From Stagonosporopsis chrysanthemi (Eukaryota > Ascomycota > Dothideomycetes > Pleosporales > Didymellaceae): 64,000 bases of DNA. Positions 42,820-56,160 of this stretch are shown piece after piece. The notes below the pieces were generated by a model. That model ran no database searches. It was not told the origin of the DNA and worked only from the letters and a program-made list of their open reading frames with translations. The DNA lies in NCBI GenBank assembly GCA_022560025.1, contig JAFISE010000003.1:437262-501261 (forward strand), read 5' to 3'. Numbering within the stretch: the stretch's first letter is position 1; the number at the start of each line of letters is the position of its first letter. The position numbers and the translations under genes are program-made.

Positions 42820-45800
42820 GATGCAGGCGGGTTATTAGTGTATCCAAAAGGCGGTAGGGTGCAAGTAAGAGACAGAGTACAAAGGGTACCAAGTCAAGAC
42901 AGCAGCGATAACGAATGACAAGCGACTAGTATTCAGACAGGCTGCGCATGTCGAACGAGAAGGTTAACAAGTGGAGTCTGGTGTCGGTGCCGGGCACGCG
43001 CTGGTTGTACGCGGTGCAACAGCAAGCAGTGCGGTCGGGCGAGTAGTGAGCGAGCGAAGGTACGCTGGTGAGTAGAGGCGGCGTAGTCCCAGGTGTCTGG
43101 TGACTTAGAGGAGACGGAGAACAGAGAACAGGCGCGACGAGGGTAATGATTGTATCCAAGGACCCTCGACTAGGTACACTGTGACAAGACGCGAGGTCAG
43201 TGTTGTTGATCCACGGCGGATTGCGATAGACGTACTCAAATGAGTCGAATCGAAGACAGGTACCAGGACAAAGCGCGACAGTGAGGTCCAAACGAACGGC
43301 GGCTGAAACAAGGCAGCTGAAAGAATGCACAGGCGGTGGTGAGAGGGCCCTCTGTCAAAGAGAGCACGTGTGTCTGAGCGAGTGCGGTGCGAAAGGAAGG
43401 GAAGCAGCACAGCTCTGCAGTGTACGGTGGGTGCCGTCAAGGTGAGGCTATTCAGGCGCTGGTGTGCAGCGGCTGGGGAAGAGACGTGAGCTGACCAGCT
43501 GCGAGGAGGCCGCAGAGGCCTCACCAGGGGCCCGTCCGCACTCACAGTCGCGCAAGGGTGGCTGCGGTGGGCATCCCTTCAAACAGGCTAGCAGGCGGAG
43601 CGTTCAGGGGCAGGCAGTGAGACAGCCCAATGAAAGTCCGGCTCCCCCTGCCGTGCCTGACCTACCGCCTAGCTGCATCTCGTCGCCCTGCAGGAACAGC
43701 CACCAGCGCACACCATCGATTGTCGGAACGTCTTCCTGGCCCAGCTGTGCTGACAGAGGCTCTGTTGAACACCGGTGCAGTCCAGCTCCGCGGTCAGCAG
43801 CGGACTGCCGCAGCACCGTCGTCGTCGTCGTGTAAACGTACTATGTATGTTGAGCGGTTGGTTCCTGTCCGATTCGTGTTCCAGCGTTCGTGAAACTCGT
43901 ACACGAATGCGTGAGCAAGGATGTTTATCACCTTTTGCTCCTTCGCAGAGCTCACGAATCAGCACAAACGAACTCGACTCTCTGCCTGATTCCGCAAGCG
44001 CCTTGCCGCAACAGGCATGGAGCGCAGTGGCATCTTGGACACAGAAGGACGTCTGAAACCTTCTTGCATGCACATTGACATGCTCCTCCAGCGGCGTTTG
44101 TCGAGTGCGCAAGCTGGAGCCGAAGGATGCGCCCAAGTGGAGTGTTGGCGAGCACTCCAGCTCCCTTGGTGCCAACTGTGGCCATCTGACCTCCAGTTTC
44201 GTCGCACGGCGAGTCGCCTTTCACTGGAAGTGCTCGGCTAAGGCCAAGTCACATTTACAGTCACACCTGCAGTCACACTGCGTGCCAGGCGATTCGCAGA
44301 TAATGGGCGAAAGGCACAACAATCGCAATGTCGGAGGCGCGCGCTCAGGCCGCTGTGGGCGCTGGCTGGGTGGAGCGCGGAGTTCGCAGCCGGGTTGGAC
44401 ATTGAAACAACGGCAACGACGACCCACGCCCATTTGAGCAAACGCCACCGCGACATGAGCTGAGCTGTCACTTCAGTCACCATTTCTTCGCCATTTCTGT
44501 CATCATCACAATTCGATGCAAATTGCGGAGATCGACGTTCACGACTCTCTTAATTATCTACCAGTGAATTGGTGTACCTAAAATTAAATCATAACACGAG
44601 CCAGACATGCCGCAGCCGTGTTGGCGATACGGCTCCGTTGGCGACTCGCCTTGCGGCAGCTCTCCGTCCCGGACAGTCAGTATTGAGACTAGTCCGGCGG
44701 TTTACGAGAAGGCGGTGACTTCCTCGATGCATGGCTGCATGGCAAGATGGCAACATTCCCAGCTCGTCAATCTGAGGCATGGCCTGGGCTGGCCGCTGCA
44801 GCATGTAGACGGCAAGGGCACCCCTTCGAGAACATTCACCCATGAGCTTCTCCTAGATCGTCCATATTGCTTTGCCAGATTTACGCTAACGCTCATCTGT
44901 GTGCCGGACTGCTTCCCTCTCGTGACTGCCAGCTTGACGTCAACCTATTCATATGGTCACTGCGAGCGTTTGTATCTCTCCGCCGTCTGTTTGTCAGTCC
45001 ATAATTGTGAAACGAGGAAGATTACCTTACCCACTCGTTTGCTCATGCCATCTGATCGTTTCTTGGATACAGTCGGTGCAACATCCATACACAGCAAGGA
45101 TCTGCTTCCTGTTGAGCGTTTCACTGTCATTGTCATTCCCACAATCGTTATGCGTTCGTCCACGCTTCCATCTGGGGATGCACGTGGGATCTCGTTATCG
45201 CGCGATCAGCCAGATTGCGAAGCTGTTCTGTAAGATGCGCAAGCATAATCTTACTTGTACATTTTGGAACCCAATGCATACCGCACAAGTGCTATTGAAC
45301 GAAGGCCGCTCTTATGAATTACATTCCATAAATTCGGCCCCCTAGCAATACGAATCTCCGCTGAGCCTGGACGGCACCCTCATTCGATTCGAGTGAGGCA
45401 CAACCCTACTGTGTGAACGAGACATTGTCATCCCCAGACGTATCAGTCTTACTTTGATCGCTTTCTCGCGACGATACTGAGGACTCCAGTTCTCGTCCCC
45501 TATGAATTGCTGCCCGAAACCTCAGGCCCACGCCAGCTATCAGTACAAATCATACGTGTCCCGCCTTGCGCGTATCAGCTTCGCGCCTATGATTCATATC
45601 CTGGGAGTCCAACACCAAGACGTCCTTCTCCTTTTTCATATCGGGTAAACGATGCGTGCCGAACCTGTTGCTTACACGGGTCCATGGTGGTACAAAATTT
45701 GATCCGGTCTTGGTCTGCACGAAGCATGTAGGTGGATTCATCGATCTTGACAACCAAAGGTAACAGGTTTTATGATTGACAACAGCAGCTCAGCGTGCAA

Positions 45801-47085
45801 AAACACCAGAGCATTGTCCCACCACTGCAGCCCTCCCGGTATGAAGGGCGCTTGACATCATTACAATGATGGGGCACAAGAGACTTGACCCTGCCGTTGA
45901 ACCGAGGAACTCCTGCTTTAGAAGTTGGAGTCAGTGTGGGTGCTACACGACATGCTGGCCAGGAGAGATGCCCGAAGATGCTTGACTAGGCACCTAAATT
46001 AAGCCCGAGCCAGCTCTCTTGCTCATATCCATATAGCTATGCTTCGGAGAGTCATGTGATCATTGCCCACATACTCAATGTTGCACGTAAGGATCTTTAG
46101 CTAGATTAGGGACTGGGACACGGTAGTCACTACATCGTCTCTATGAAACTAGCAACCCTACAAACCTCATACCCGTATTGACTAAAACACATTGTTTCGA
46201 CCCGTACATCGCTTTGCTCGGGACGTGCCTGCCGTCCTTTTCTTCGAACAAAGTCCCCCAGAACAATGCTCCACAGGTTTTGCACATACATGCTCGCTAA
46301 GGGGCTAACAAAGAGTGGAGCCAAGTGCGATCGCAAGCTCAGAGCCTGTGGAACATTAAAGTCTGGACAACTAGCTACAGAGAGAAGAGCCGTACAGTCG
46401 GTATAGTAATGCCACGAAACATGTCCCAAAAATATGACGAGACTCCAAACATAACAGGCCTCTACCATAGAAGGTGTCGTGGTACCCACAAAGCAGTACA
46501 TGATTCTGCGGTATGCACAGGGAACACAGCAGAGAGTCCCGATAGAGGAGGAGAAGAAGGAAGTGTTCAAGAGCCGCTAAAATCTATTGGTAGCCACTAG
46601 ACACAGCCGACCATCTCTGTTTGCAATGCCTCTTTTCTCGACTGAAGGAAAAGCTTCGGAATCCTGATACCAGTCGAAATTTCTTACGTAGAGCTGCATC
46701 CGTCTGGGCTCATGACTGGGCAAAGGCACGCCAGCCATTGAATTGGTGATTCGAACATGACGGCTCCAAGTGATTCTGGCGTCGAGAGCACGTATGGAGA
46801 TCGGTGGCTCTGGCTCGTTTACAGTATTTTTGACACTCATCTTCCTTTGCAGGCGTTGCTGGCTGCTGTGCTCTTGATCATGTAGAATCTGTCGGTCACT
46901 AGTAGATGTTATGGGTAGCACATCATCATCGCAACACATAGAAGGAATTTGGGTTGGAAAGTATTGTGCGTGTGCAAAACCAATTCAGAATTCGCAACGC
47001 CAGGCTATGCGGATGTTTAAAAGGTATGATAAATGGTACATTGTCTTCTTTGGCATAAGAAGGCAGTACGTCGAGTCGACACTTC
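42820..47085. other. 4.3 kb gene-poor region
   Basis: No feature that I can support. Short frames exist on both strands (for example plus 44607-45233, minus 43330-42926 and minus 46570-46130), but none shows a domain, a repeat structure or convincing splice partners. A small direct repeat (CAGTCACAC) occurs near 44250-44275. Part of it must serve as promoter of the kelch gene and 3' flank of LEO1. I see no transposon ends or sign of RIP-like AT enrichment. Confidence 0.5.
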
Positions 47086-48512
47086 CTACTCGTCGTCTTC
47101 ATCGTCGTCTACGACCCGCCTCCGTTTTGTCCGGTTGCTGGGAACCACCTCATCGTCATCATCGTCGTCATTACCACCGCTCCTCCTCTTGGGACTTGGG
47201 GCAATCCCCTCATCTGGGTCGTCATCGTCGTCGACGATTTCTGGCTCTTCGTCGCTGGCCGCAATGAAATCGTCCTCTTCATCGTAGTCATCCTCGCGAT
47301 TTCGGCCAGGACCGCGTCCGTAATCTTCGTCATCACTCCAGTCGCGTCGGAGACCAGACTTGGCACGAGGCTTCTTCGCCCGCGGTATGCCATCATCGTC
47401 TTCTAGGTCTCCGATGCTGAGACCTGCTGAGCGCACACCACGATGACCTCCGACGCCACGATTGGCGCGCTCTGCCTGTCGCTCGGCGTGCTTCTCCCTT
47501 GCTCTTTGCTGTCGTTGCCTCTCTTTGAATGAGGCCTCCTCACGTTGTCTGATGAGGTCAGGGTCTTCATCAACATTTACGAATGATATGGCCTGATCGG
47601 CTTCGTCCCGGCCACGGCTTGCTGCAAGTGCCAAGTCGTTCTCCAATTTCTCGAGCGCAGCATCCTTCAGATTCGCAGCAGGCACAACGCTGAGGGCAGT
47701 TGTGAACTTGTTTGTCACACGCATCATCTGAGCCTCCTCGTAGGGGGCAACCAGATATGTGTAGGCTTCCTTGTCTCCCTTCACGCTTCTCCTCATCGAG
47801 GTAGGTGTGGGAATCCTAGGATTCACTTGCGGCGGTGCGAGCGCGTTCGCATCAATCTCGTATTGTGTCGTAGGATTGTTAGCGATCTGCAAAGTCAATG
47901 AACCGTCAGACCAGCGCAAGACACGCGCATTGGATTGTAGCTCTGCATGGTTCGACGGCGATCGCCGCCAACGAACTGTAGACATAGCGGTATGATAAGC
48001 GGAGAATTGTGCGGACGCAGCGAACTTCGAGTGGTGGTCTGTTGTTGGCGCTTGGAACGTCTTGTGGTTGAAGGCAGCCTGTTCGAATGCCAGAAATCCC
48101 GGCACTTTCAAAAGGTACAGTTCGCCGTCAGTAGGTTCGGGGACAGCGTGTCGCGCGAGGTCTGTTTCCATGACAGATAATGTAAGCTGCTCCTGTTCGT
48201 ACTCAACAGCGTGTTGCGCCCGGTCATCACGTCCCTCATCATCGCCAGAGTCGAGCTCTTCATCGTCGAGTTTACGCTGTTCTCTTTGAGATTGTTAGAC
48301 CGTTGTGCTCACTATATGATAGCTGCGACCTACATTGCGGGTTCATCTTCAGCGTCTCCACCATCACCAAACAGATCGTCTTCGTCGTCCAGGCCGTTCT
48401 CTTCGACTGTGTCACGCGGCGTTTCCCCGTTTTCACTCTCTGCTAGGGCAGCTGTGCCACCAACCTCGTCATCGGAGAGACCTCTCGCGGCGTCACTGCC
48501 GGCATCAGACAT
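47086..48512 (-). CDS. LEO1: RNA polymerase II PAF1-complex subunit LEO1
   Basis: Subunit of the PAF1 elongation complex, which links Pol II to histone H2B ubiquitylation and H3 methylation. Exons 48512-48334 and 48283-47086 on the minus strand give 458 residues. The N terminus is acidic (MSDAGSDAARGLSDDEVGG and EENGLDDEDDLFGDGGD). After the intron come QRKLDDEELDSGDDEGRDD and the conserved LEO1 core: LYLLKVPGFLAFE, VLRWSDGSLTLQIAN, AYTYLVAPYEEAQMMRV and KFTTALSVVP. An Arg/Gln-rich helix (FKERQRQQRAREKHAERQAER) and an Asp/Glu-rich tail with basic patches follow, the usual order for this family. The intron joins ...EDEPAI to EQRKL in frame; unspliced, the first frame stops after EDEPAM. Confidence 0.93.
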
Positions 48513-48901
48513 GGCCGCGGTAGGTGAAGCGTCTCGATGCGTGAATTGTAGTCGTATGTCGCGATGGTATAAAGCTGCTTTCGCGATCGCGGCGGTGCAG
48601 CACTTGCAATGTAAAGGGAGCCGAAGATTGAGGTACGCGTCGCGACGTTGATGGCCTGTGGTAGACAAAGTTCACAGCTCCGAGCGACAATGAAAGTCGC
48701 GCTTGCCAAAAGTGAAATAGCGCGCGTCGGCCCCTTCTCGATGCTGCGGGCCCAAAAAGCTGGCCGCTCGAGACAACGATACGTGTATCACCAACATCAA
48801 CGTCCCTCGATCTTCTGCATAACGCCTTTGTCTACCCGTCAGCCCGCTAAAGACAACCCTGCACGCTCACAGGCTCACAGCATACCCCTCTGCAGCTGAA
48901 A
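48513..48901. promoter_or_regulatory. Divergent promoter region of LEO1 and MOB2
   Basis: 389 bases between divergent start codons. No named sites seen. Confidence 0.5.
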
Positions 48902-50223
48902 ATGGCGTCCTTTTTCTCCAGCGTGTGAGTTCTTGGCGCAGCTCCCTTCCCCAAATGCTCCTGGAACCCCGTATCTGGGGCTCTTAAGCCTATCTATAAC
49001 AGGGACACCGGTGCTTATGTTTCATACTCGCCGTCACTCCCGCTGATTCATACCTCACTCTTCCTTTCTTCCATCATACTATTTACGTTTGGCTTTGGAA
49101 TTGTTGGTTCCCCTTCTAACGTGCATCACCAGTCGCCAAGGGCTCGCTGGCCGGTCCAGCAAGGGTAACCAGCAACAACAACCAGGCAAAAGCGGCACAC
49201 CTCCTCCCACTGGCCAGTATTCTCAGTCTCCTACATCACAGCAGGCCCCTCAACCTCCTATGCCTCACTCTCCAGCGATGTCGGCCTCAATGTCATTTGA
49301 TGCTGGTGCGGAAAGTCCTGCTCAATCCGGCAACCGCAGACCGCCTTTCTTCTTTCGTGAGGAATACTCCAATTTGATTGTCAAGGGCAACTTCATGACC
49401 CTGGCTGCCAAGCCAAAGCTTGTTGAGGACGGCGAATGGCTCGCACATCAAGGTTTGTGCTACTTCGTTGGATAGTTTGTCGGGTTCAGCTGACCATGTG
49501 ACCAGTCGTTGAACAGTACCGACTACTTGAACAAATGATTGAAGTCATCAAAGTTATCGACGATAAGACAGGTAAGCCAATCTGTAACCCAGATGTGTGC
49601 CCAACCATGTCAGCTAGCGGGTAAGTATTCCATCGTCTCACCAGATACATCCATCTAACGGAACTAGTCACACGTACACTTGGCTCGACAACAACAAGAA
49701 GCCCATCAAAATCCCTGCCATCCAATACATCAACCTTGTTCAAAAATGGATTGTCGGCAAGATCAACGACCCCTCTATCTTCCCCACCGACACAACCCCC
49801 TTGAATCTCAACCCCGCCACCTACGCCTCTGGCTCCGCCACCCCAGGAAACTCAACTCCCCAACCTCTGCCACCAACTTCCCTGAACGCGCCACTTTCTC
49901 AGCTGTCTGGGCGCGATTGGCTGGGCAAATCTTCTGGATTCCCCGAGAATTTCGAGAGCGACATCAAGAGTATCTACCGGCAAATGATGCGGTGCTACGC
50001 GCACATCTACCACGGGCACTGGCTGGAGCCGTTTTGGAATGTCAATGCCTACAAGGAGCTGAACACGTGCTTCATCCACTTCATCAATGTCGGGCGCCTG
50101 TACGGCCTGATCGGCGATAAGGAGATTGAGCCCATGCAGCCGTTGATCGATCTGTGGACTGAGAAGGGACTTCTTCCTGCGCTGACCAAGAGCGAGCAGG
50201 GTGCGATTCCTGCTGCTGCTTGA
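48902..50223 (+). CDS. MOB2: MOB2-type kinase activator (partner of CBK1/COT-1 NDR kinase)
   Basis: Co-activator of the NDR kinase (CBK1 in yeast, COT-1 in Neurospora) in polarised growth and hyphal morphogenesis. Exons 48902-48924, 49133-49452, 49506-49620 and 49668-50223 give 337 residues. The first exon encodes MASFFSS and is joined across a 208-base intron to VRQGLAGRSSKGN. A Gln/Pro/Ser-rich linker follows, then the Mob domain: FREEYSNLIVKGNFMTLAAKP, VVEQYRLLEQMIEVIKVIDD, the zinc-site Cys and His in NPDVCPTMSASGHTYTWLDNN, and MMRCYAHIYHGHWLEPFWN with the second His pair, then a conserved C terminus. An insert of about 45 residues (NLNPATYASG...) splits the domain before SGFPENF, as in other filamentous fungi. 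Confidence 0.93.
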
Positions 50224-50961
50224 GCGCTGGTGCACCCACCTGGAGAGGCGGCGCTGGCCATTTGATATGGCGAGCCTGCGGTCTGCGACTGTATGGTATG
50301 CTATCGCATTGTGTTGCGTGCGTAAAGCGAAGCTGAGTCTTTGAATGGCGTTCTGGGATCATATAAGCATGCACAGCATAGAACAATGAAGAAACATGAA
50401 CACACAAATGCAGTGGTCTGTCTCATCGACATTCCACAACACGTCTCTGCTCCCTGCTCAGTCCTGCTTTGGCTGATCGAAGCAATTACGTGATGCCAGC
50501 CTAACAAGCAAGGCCCTCCTTGTTAGGCCGAGACCCTCAGCTTGGTGCGGGGGACATTCCAATCCTTGCTTGCCCCGGTGTAGTCAGCTCTGAAGTTTTG
50601 CGCATACTTTGCACATGTCACGATAGACCCCAAAACACGTAAAGTCTATAGCAAATGAGGCTCAAATTGGATAGTAACACGTAAAGTAACCAGAGAGACT
50701 GTTTCCGTTTGACACCACCAACGATCCGTGAGACGCAAAACAGATCCGTATCGCATCGCATTGCACATCACACAAACTCCAATGGTGAAAAGGAAATTTG
50801 TCCGCTCCACCACCAATTCGTTAAACATCGATGCACGCATTCCTGGGAGAAGCCATGTTCGAGACCGATCGTGGTCACGACCATGACAGAGGTACTATTT
50901 GGGGTATGTCTGGGTTGGCAGACGTTGACATTGTCGCGTCGCTACGTGGGGGTGAGAGGAC
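50224..50961. other. Intergenic between convergent MOB2 and ARF1
   Basis: About 740 bases between two 3' ends. No gene recognised. Confidence 0.45.
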
Positions 50962-51681
50962 TTAGTTGTGGCCGGCCTTGCGGAGGGAGTTGGACAGCCA
51001 CTCGAGACCCTCGTACAGACCGTCACCGGATGTAGCGCAAGTCGACTGGATGTACTGTAGGTAGTGTCAGTGGTTGTTCAGTTCGGTGTTTCCGTTGCGA
51101 ACTTACCCAGGCACGTTGTCGGAGGCTGTGAAGGCCAAGCTTGTCAGTGATCTCAGCAGCGTTCATGGCATTCTAGGTCGGGTTGTCAGTCAAAGTATCC
51201 TCAGGTAAATCTGTATAAGAGCGAGTGCTTACGGGCAAATCCTGCTTGTTGGCGAAGACAAGGAGGAGAGCATCCCTCAACTCATCCTCATTCAACATCC
51301 TCTGGAGCTCCTCACGAGCCTCAACAACACGGTCGCGATCGTTGCTGTCGACGACGAAGATGATACCCTGAGTGTTCTGGAAGTAATGCCTCCAGAGAGG
51401 ACGAATCTTGTCCTGACCTCCGACATCCCACACGGTGAAGGAGATGTTCTTGTACTCGACTGTCTCGACGTTGAAACCTGAAGCGGTCGTCAGCGCACTG
51501 TTTGTGGTCGCGCTAAGGGGGGCGGCAACGCACCAATGGTAGGGATGGTGGTGACGATTTCACCAAGCTTGAGCTTGTAGAGAATTGTGGTCTTTCCGGC
51601 AGCGTCGAGACCGACCATCAGAATGCGCATCTCCTTCTTTCCCCATAGCTTATCGAAAAGCTTCGAGAATGTGAGACCCAT
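50962..51681 (-). CDS. ARF1: ADP-ribosylation factor 1 (small GTPase)
   Basis: Golgi GTPase that recruits COPI and other coats. Exons 51681-51534, 51477-51233, 51172-51107 and 51054-50962 on the minus strand give 183 residues, close to the usual Arf1 size. MGLTFSKLFDKLWGKKEMRI gives the myristoylated Gly2 and amphipathic helix; G1 is GLDAAGKTT; switch I has IPTIGFNVETVEYKN; G3 is WDVGGQDKIRPLWRHY; G4 is NKQD; G5 is CATSGDGLYEGLEWL. Introns fall at IPTI|GFN, DLP|NAM and RAW|YIQ. The frame is open upstream to 51798, but that extension lacks any Arf sequence. Confidence 0.97.
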
Positions 51682-52787
51682 ATTAGCGGCGGGTGTGGTG
51701 TGTGTAAAAGAGGAAGGTATAGAGGCGGTGAAAGGACTCTCGAACCTGGGCGCAAGCAAGTTAGTCTCAAGTACCAAAATATATGCGGCAGAAGCCAAGG
51801 GCGGTAGAGAAGGCTAGTCGGAGGTGCGTTGTCGGCGCAGGGCAGTATTGAGCCGCTGATTTGGGTTGCAGCGTTCACGCCCGAAATCGCCGAGGTGTGC
51901 ATGCGTGGAGGTGTACATAGACCGCGGAGCGGCGCGGGGCGGCAGCGATTGACTTACGGACGATGTTCAAGAGAGCCTGTGCGTGTTGGTGATGGTGTGG
52001 GTGGGTTGACGATGTAGTCTATCTGATGCACAGGAAAGGGCTGGGTTGATGAGACGTGTGGACTTGCTTGGAAAGCCCGTGCGGCGCCACTGACACGTGA
52101 CAAAGTCGGCAGAACCAGGTGCTTATCAGACTCGACACAGGAGATGCGGTGAGACCGTTAGTGCCTTTGGTTTCGTAGTTGTAAACGATCTTTTTATGTA
52201 CATCTGTCACAATATTGACACGTTGTGGTTCCCCTCGACGCGAAAGCTGGAACCTACACAGCCCTGAAGGCAGCCATTGATTGTTTCAGACGATCGACCC
52301 CAGTACCCACTTGGGCATTGCGTGTTGACGGATCCACATTCGTTCGCGCCATCGGTCAACCAAATGCGAATATTGGTGAAGAATTGCGAACCTATACTGA
52401 TGCAGTGCGCTGAACAGAGTCAGACATGCTCTGGTTTCATCCACAAAAGTATCCAGCGAATTGCTCCTTTCTCTAAGAGCCGTCTATGTATAAGCGTGGG
52501 ATTAGGCGCCTGCAAAGGCGCATCCCATCAGGCAACAGCTATTGCTAACAGACTACAGATTTCTTTCATGCTGACAATGTCATCTGCACTGCCGCGATCG
52601 TCCCCTTCGTTGATGCATGCTACGAGTACACCACTCCAATCAAGTCATGTTGACCTGCAATTCGCCTGACGCCGTGCAGCTCAATACATTCAGTCCAAAC
52701 AGTGACCGCGCATACCCATGCTTTTAATCAAACACCATCCCAGAACAACGCTAAATTTAAGAAGAATGTCTAGTAGGCTAGCAAAGC
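51682..52787. other. Intergenic between ARF1 and HIR1
   Basis: About 1.1 kb containing the ARF1 promoter and the 3' flank of HIR1. No gene recognised. Confidence 0.45.
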
Positions 52788-55700
52788 CTACAAATCCGTG
52801 ATCATCGCCTCACCTTGTTGTTGACTCTCGTGAACAATACCGAGAAGTCGTGCGTACGGTACAGTAATCCGCTGGAGGTCGCGATGTTTTCCTTGCGGAC
52901 ACGTTAGTCAGTTGTAGGAGGAGTTGAGATAGGACACATACCAAGTATTAACACCGCTTCCTTCAAGAGATCCTCTTTCTTCCAGCCACAGATTGCGTCG
53001 TCTGCCTTTTTGGTGTCTACGTTCACATCCTCATCTTCGACGATGAGACTGCCAGAGAGGCTTCGGAGTAGCTCTTCTATCTTACCCTTCAGGCCTTCAG
53101 CTCCAATGCGCTTGACATACATCGAAAGGTATATCTTGAACTCTTCTTTTGCGCCTAGTGTCTTTGCAGCAGCGACCCGGTTTTCAAGATGTGCCACACT
53201 GACGCAGCTCTCAAAGGTCTCGTACCCTTCGGCAGATATGAGGGCTTTGATGAGACGCTGAAGGTAGAATGCTCGGCCCTGTAATAAGAATTGATTCGTT
53301 GTGTTGCGCTCCAGTGAAGGTATGATACCTGCTGAGATGTTCTCTGGCGAGACCTGATCGCCCTTCTCTTTAGGAGCATGCTTATCCGCTGATGATCTGA
53401 TGTTGCCGAGGGATGAGTCCGTTGTGTTCCAGTACTGGCTGCCAACCGCGAACCAAGGCTCTGATATCCGTTGCCAGATATACATGTTGGGGTTGTATGT
53501 GTAGCCATCGCCATTCGACACAGCGATAACGACCCTGCCCTCGGTGTTGAGGCGTGCAAATACAATGCCCGGCGACTTGGTAAGATGAGGGCCTTGAGAG
53601 TATGCCGCTACGTCCAGTATTGGTGCAACGGAGATGGGCGGATGAGGAGCAGACATGTCTCTTAGGTTCCATACATAGCACATGCCGACAGCTGAGATAG
53701 CCATCAACCACCAGCCGCGGCAGTCCATGATGACGGGCTGTGCTTCCAGAATCATCGCGTTGAGTGTGCGTCGACCTGCCGGTGACCACGCATAAACAGA
53801 GCCATCTTCGCATGCTGCTGCAAAAAAGTTAGTGTTGCCAGTCACAAGAAGTACAGCCTTCGGTAAGTAGTCCTGCCAGAGCGCTTGACCCTTCTTGGTG
53901 CAAGTTATCCTGACAGGGTCGTGATCTTGGAACCGGCCTGTTCGCGAAGGCCCGGTGGCGTTGCGTGCTTCCAGCATGACAGTGTCCGAGAGCTCTGCTT
54001 TCCCAGTGTTGGGATCCACCCCGTTCTGTTGTGGTGGTTCGCTGCCATCCATCGTGCGAATGATGACACTCCTGACTTTGGGCACTGCTAAGCGCACTTG
54101 GCTGACGCTGAGTGACGGGTTGACGATAGCAGGTCGCAGAACCTTTGCAGGTTCAAGCTCATTGGCCTTCGAGGCAGCAGCGGCCGGCGGTACGAGGCCG
54201 TTTTCGCTGTTTAGCACGATAGCTGCGCCCCCGGGTCGGACTGTAGCGGCAAGTCTTCGCTCGACCTGTCGATCCTCGTCGCCTTCGATTTCTGCAAACT
54301 TCCTCTTGTTGCCAACCAGCATCGATGCGAGACCTCCCTTGGGAAATCCATCGTAAGGCTTCGACAGATCGAGGATGTTGTGTGGATTGTCACTCCTACC
54401 CACGGATGTGGCAGCTGCAGAGAGAAGCTGAGTCTGCGGTAGAGAAGATTCACCGACTCCAGAAGATGAGGAAACAAGCATAGGCGCTATGCGCTTCCTG
54501 CCCTCCTTCGTGACGGTCACTCGCTGCTTAAGTTTCTCAACTCGCTGATCTGCGGGAGGCTCAGTCGGCACGGCTGGTATCGTAGTTCCGTTCGTGAGAC
54601 TTGCTGAAGGCGTTGCTCCATTGATGCCATTTGTAGCAATCGTCGGAGCCTGCACTGCGCCACCATCACCCATAAGGGCTCCCATGCGGCCCTGAACACC
54701 CTTCAGCTCTCCGCTCTTAGCGCTCTCTTCAAGTAGCAGAGCGTCTGTCCCTTCGACAATCCCAACCCTTCGGCCTGCACCAAACTTTGAGAGTGTCTTA
54801 TCATTCTCGTCCAGCGATGCAGCGTATCCAAGCTCACCGGGCTCGAACACAAGTGTCAGTATGCTACCATCAAGACTTGTCGCAAACAGGACTTCGCCAC
54901 TAGGTGACCACGCCAAGTCTGAGATTGACTTTCCGGCCAGCTCTTGCGAGATCATAAATGGCCTGGGATAACTCGTATTCCAAACGCTGAGACACTTGTC
55001 TTGACCGGCACATGCGACAATAGTGACTGTTGGCTGGTACACAGTCCCATCGACCTCATTTGGTGGGTCCTTGTAAAACAATCGAGGCGAGAACGCCGCA
55101 ACTTCGACTGGCCCTTCGTGACCGACCAGACTTATATCGCCGTCCCATGTACCACGCGCAAGAATGGCAACAGAGCTGACTGGTCCGTTTGTTGCATTAG
55201 CAGCAGCAATATGAGCTCCATCAGGCGACCAGGAGCAACGACGAAAGTATGTAGTAAGCGGCGAGGTCTGGAAGGGCGCGGTGATGGTATGCTCGAGCAT
55301 GAAGTTGTTCACTTGATCCTGCTGAGTAGCGTTTGTCGGCGGCGAGTTGAAACGATAGACTTTGATGGTACGATCGTCGCTTGCAGTTGCGAAGTATTTG
55401 TTTGCAGGGTCGAATGTGATGCCTTTGACGTGACTCTGGTGATTTGACAGCGTCTTCAGCTTCTCGAACGAGTGCCCTGACCAGACAACCACTTTCGAGT
55501 CCAATCCCACCGACACCAAAATGGACGAATCAAAGGACCAGCCCAGATCCTGCACGTCGTTGTCGTGGCCTATAAGACGGCGAATGACGCGCCAATTCTC
55601 AACAGGAGGCGCCTCGTTTGAACCTATACCTGTCATCAGCAGCAGTTCAGGGCTCCCGAGGCGCGTCTACCCACCGAAAGCAGCATGTGTCGGCGCATTG

Positions 55701-56160
55701 GGATCTAGCGCATATATACAGACGATCTTGTCGTCTGCGCCAGAAGCCAAATACTTGTTGTTCGAAGAGAATCGCACGGCGTGGATCGTGCCTGAATGAT
55801 GGCTTACAGCTGCGAGCTGCTTCGGCTTGGTGTATTCGGCGTTGTTCGAGTTCAGGATGGCTTCAGTGGACCAAATTCGTACGTAACCGTCTATGCCTTG
55901 CAATCAGCTATGCTTCTCAGGGCGGCGCAACGTGTAGCTATTGCGCATGCGTGGATTTACGGACCTCCAGCGGCGGTTACGAGGCGCTTCCCATCAGGAG
56001 AAACGTGGCAGCTATAGACTTCGTGGTCCTTGAGATCACCTGAGATGTGCGCCAACAGTCAGCGAAGCCCTCAGACGTGTTTAAAGAGCTCTGAGTAGCT
56101 GCTGGAGATCATGATGCACTCACCCGAATGGGTTAACCACTGCGGCTTGATCAGATGCAT
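52788..56160 (-). CDS. HIR1: Histone chaperone HIR1/HIRA
   Basis: WD40 protein of the HIR complex, which deposits histones independently of replication. Five exons on the minus strand (56160-56124, 56039-55965, 55890-55675, 55629-52942, 52891-52788) give 1039 residues. The start MHLIKPQWLTHSGDLKDHEVYSC matches the family. WD repeats follow: YVRIWSTEAIL, SGTIHAVRFSSNNKYLASGADD, HDNDVQDLGWSFDSSILVSV, HVKGITFDPANKYFATASDD, RRCSWSPDGAH and SISDLAWSPSGEVLFATSLDG. The HIRA-B region (ADQRVEKLKQRVTVTKEGRKRIAPML) and the C-terminal Hira domain (AVLLVTGNTNFFAAACEDGSVYAWSPAGRR and after) complete the protein. The last exon, encoding KHRDLQRITVPYARLLGIV, is needed: unspliced, the frame ends at 52904. Confidence 0.93.

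Noticed and set aside
44607..45233. 208-codon open frame in the 4.3 kb gap
   Set aside because: No recognisable family, no supporting splice sites, random-looking composition.
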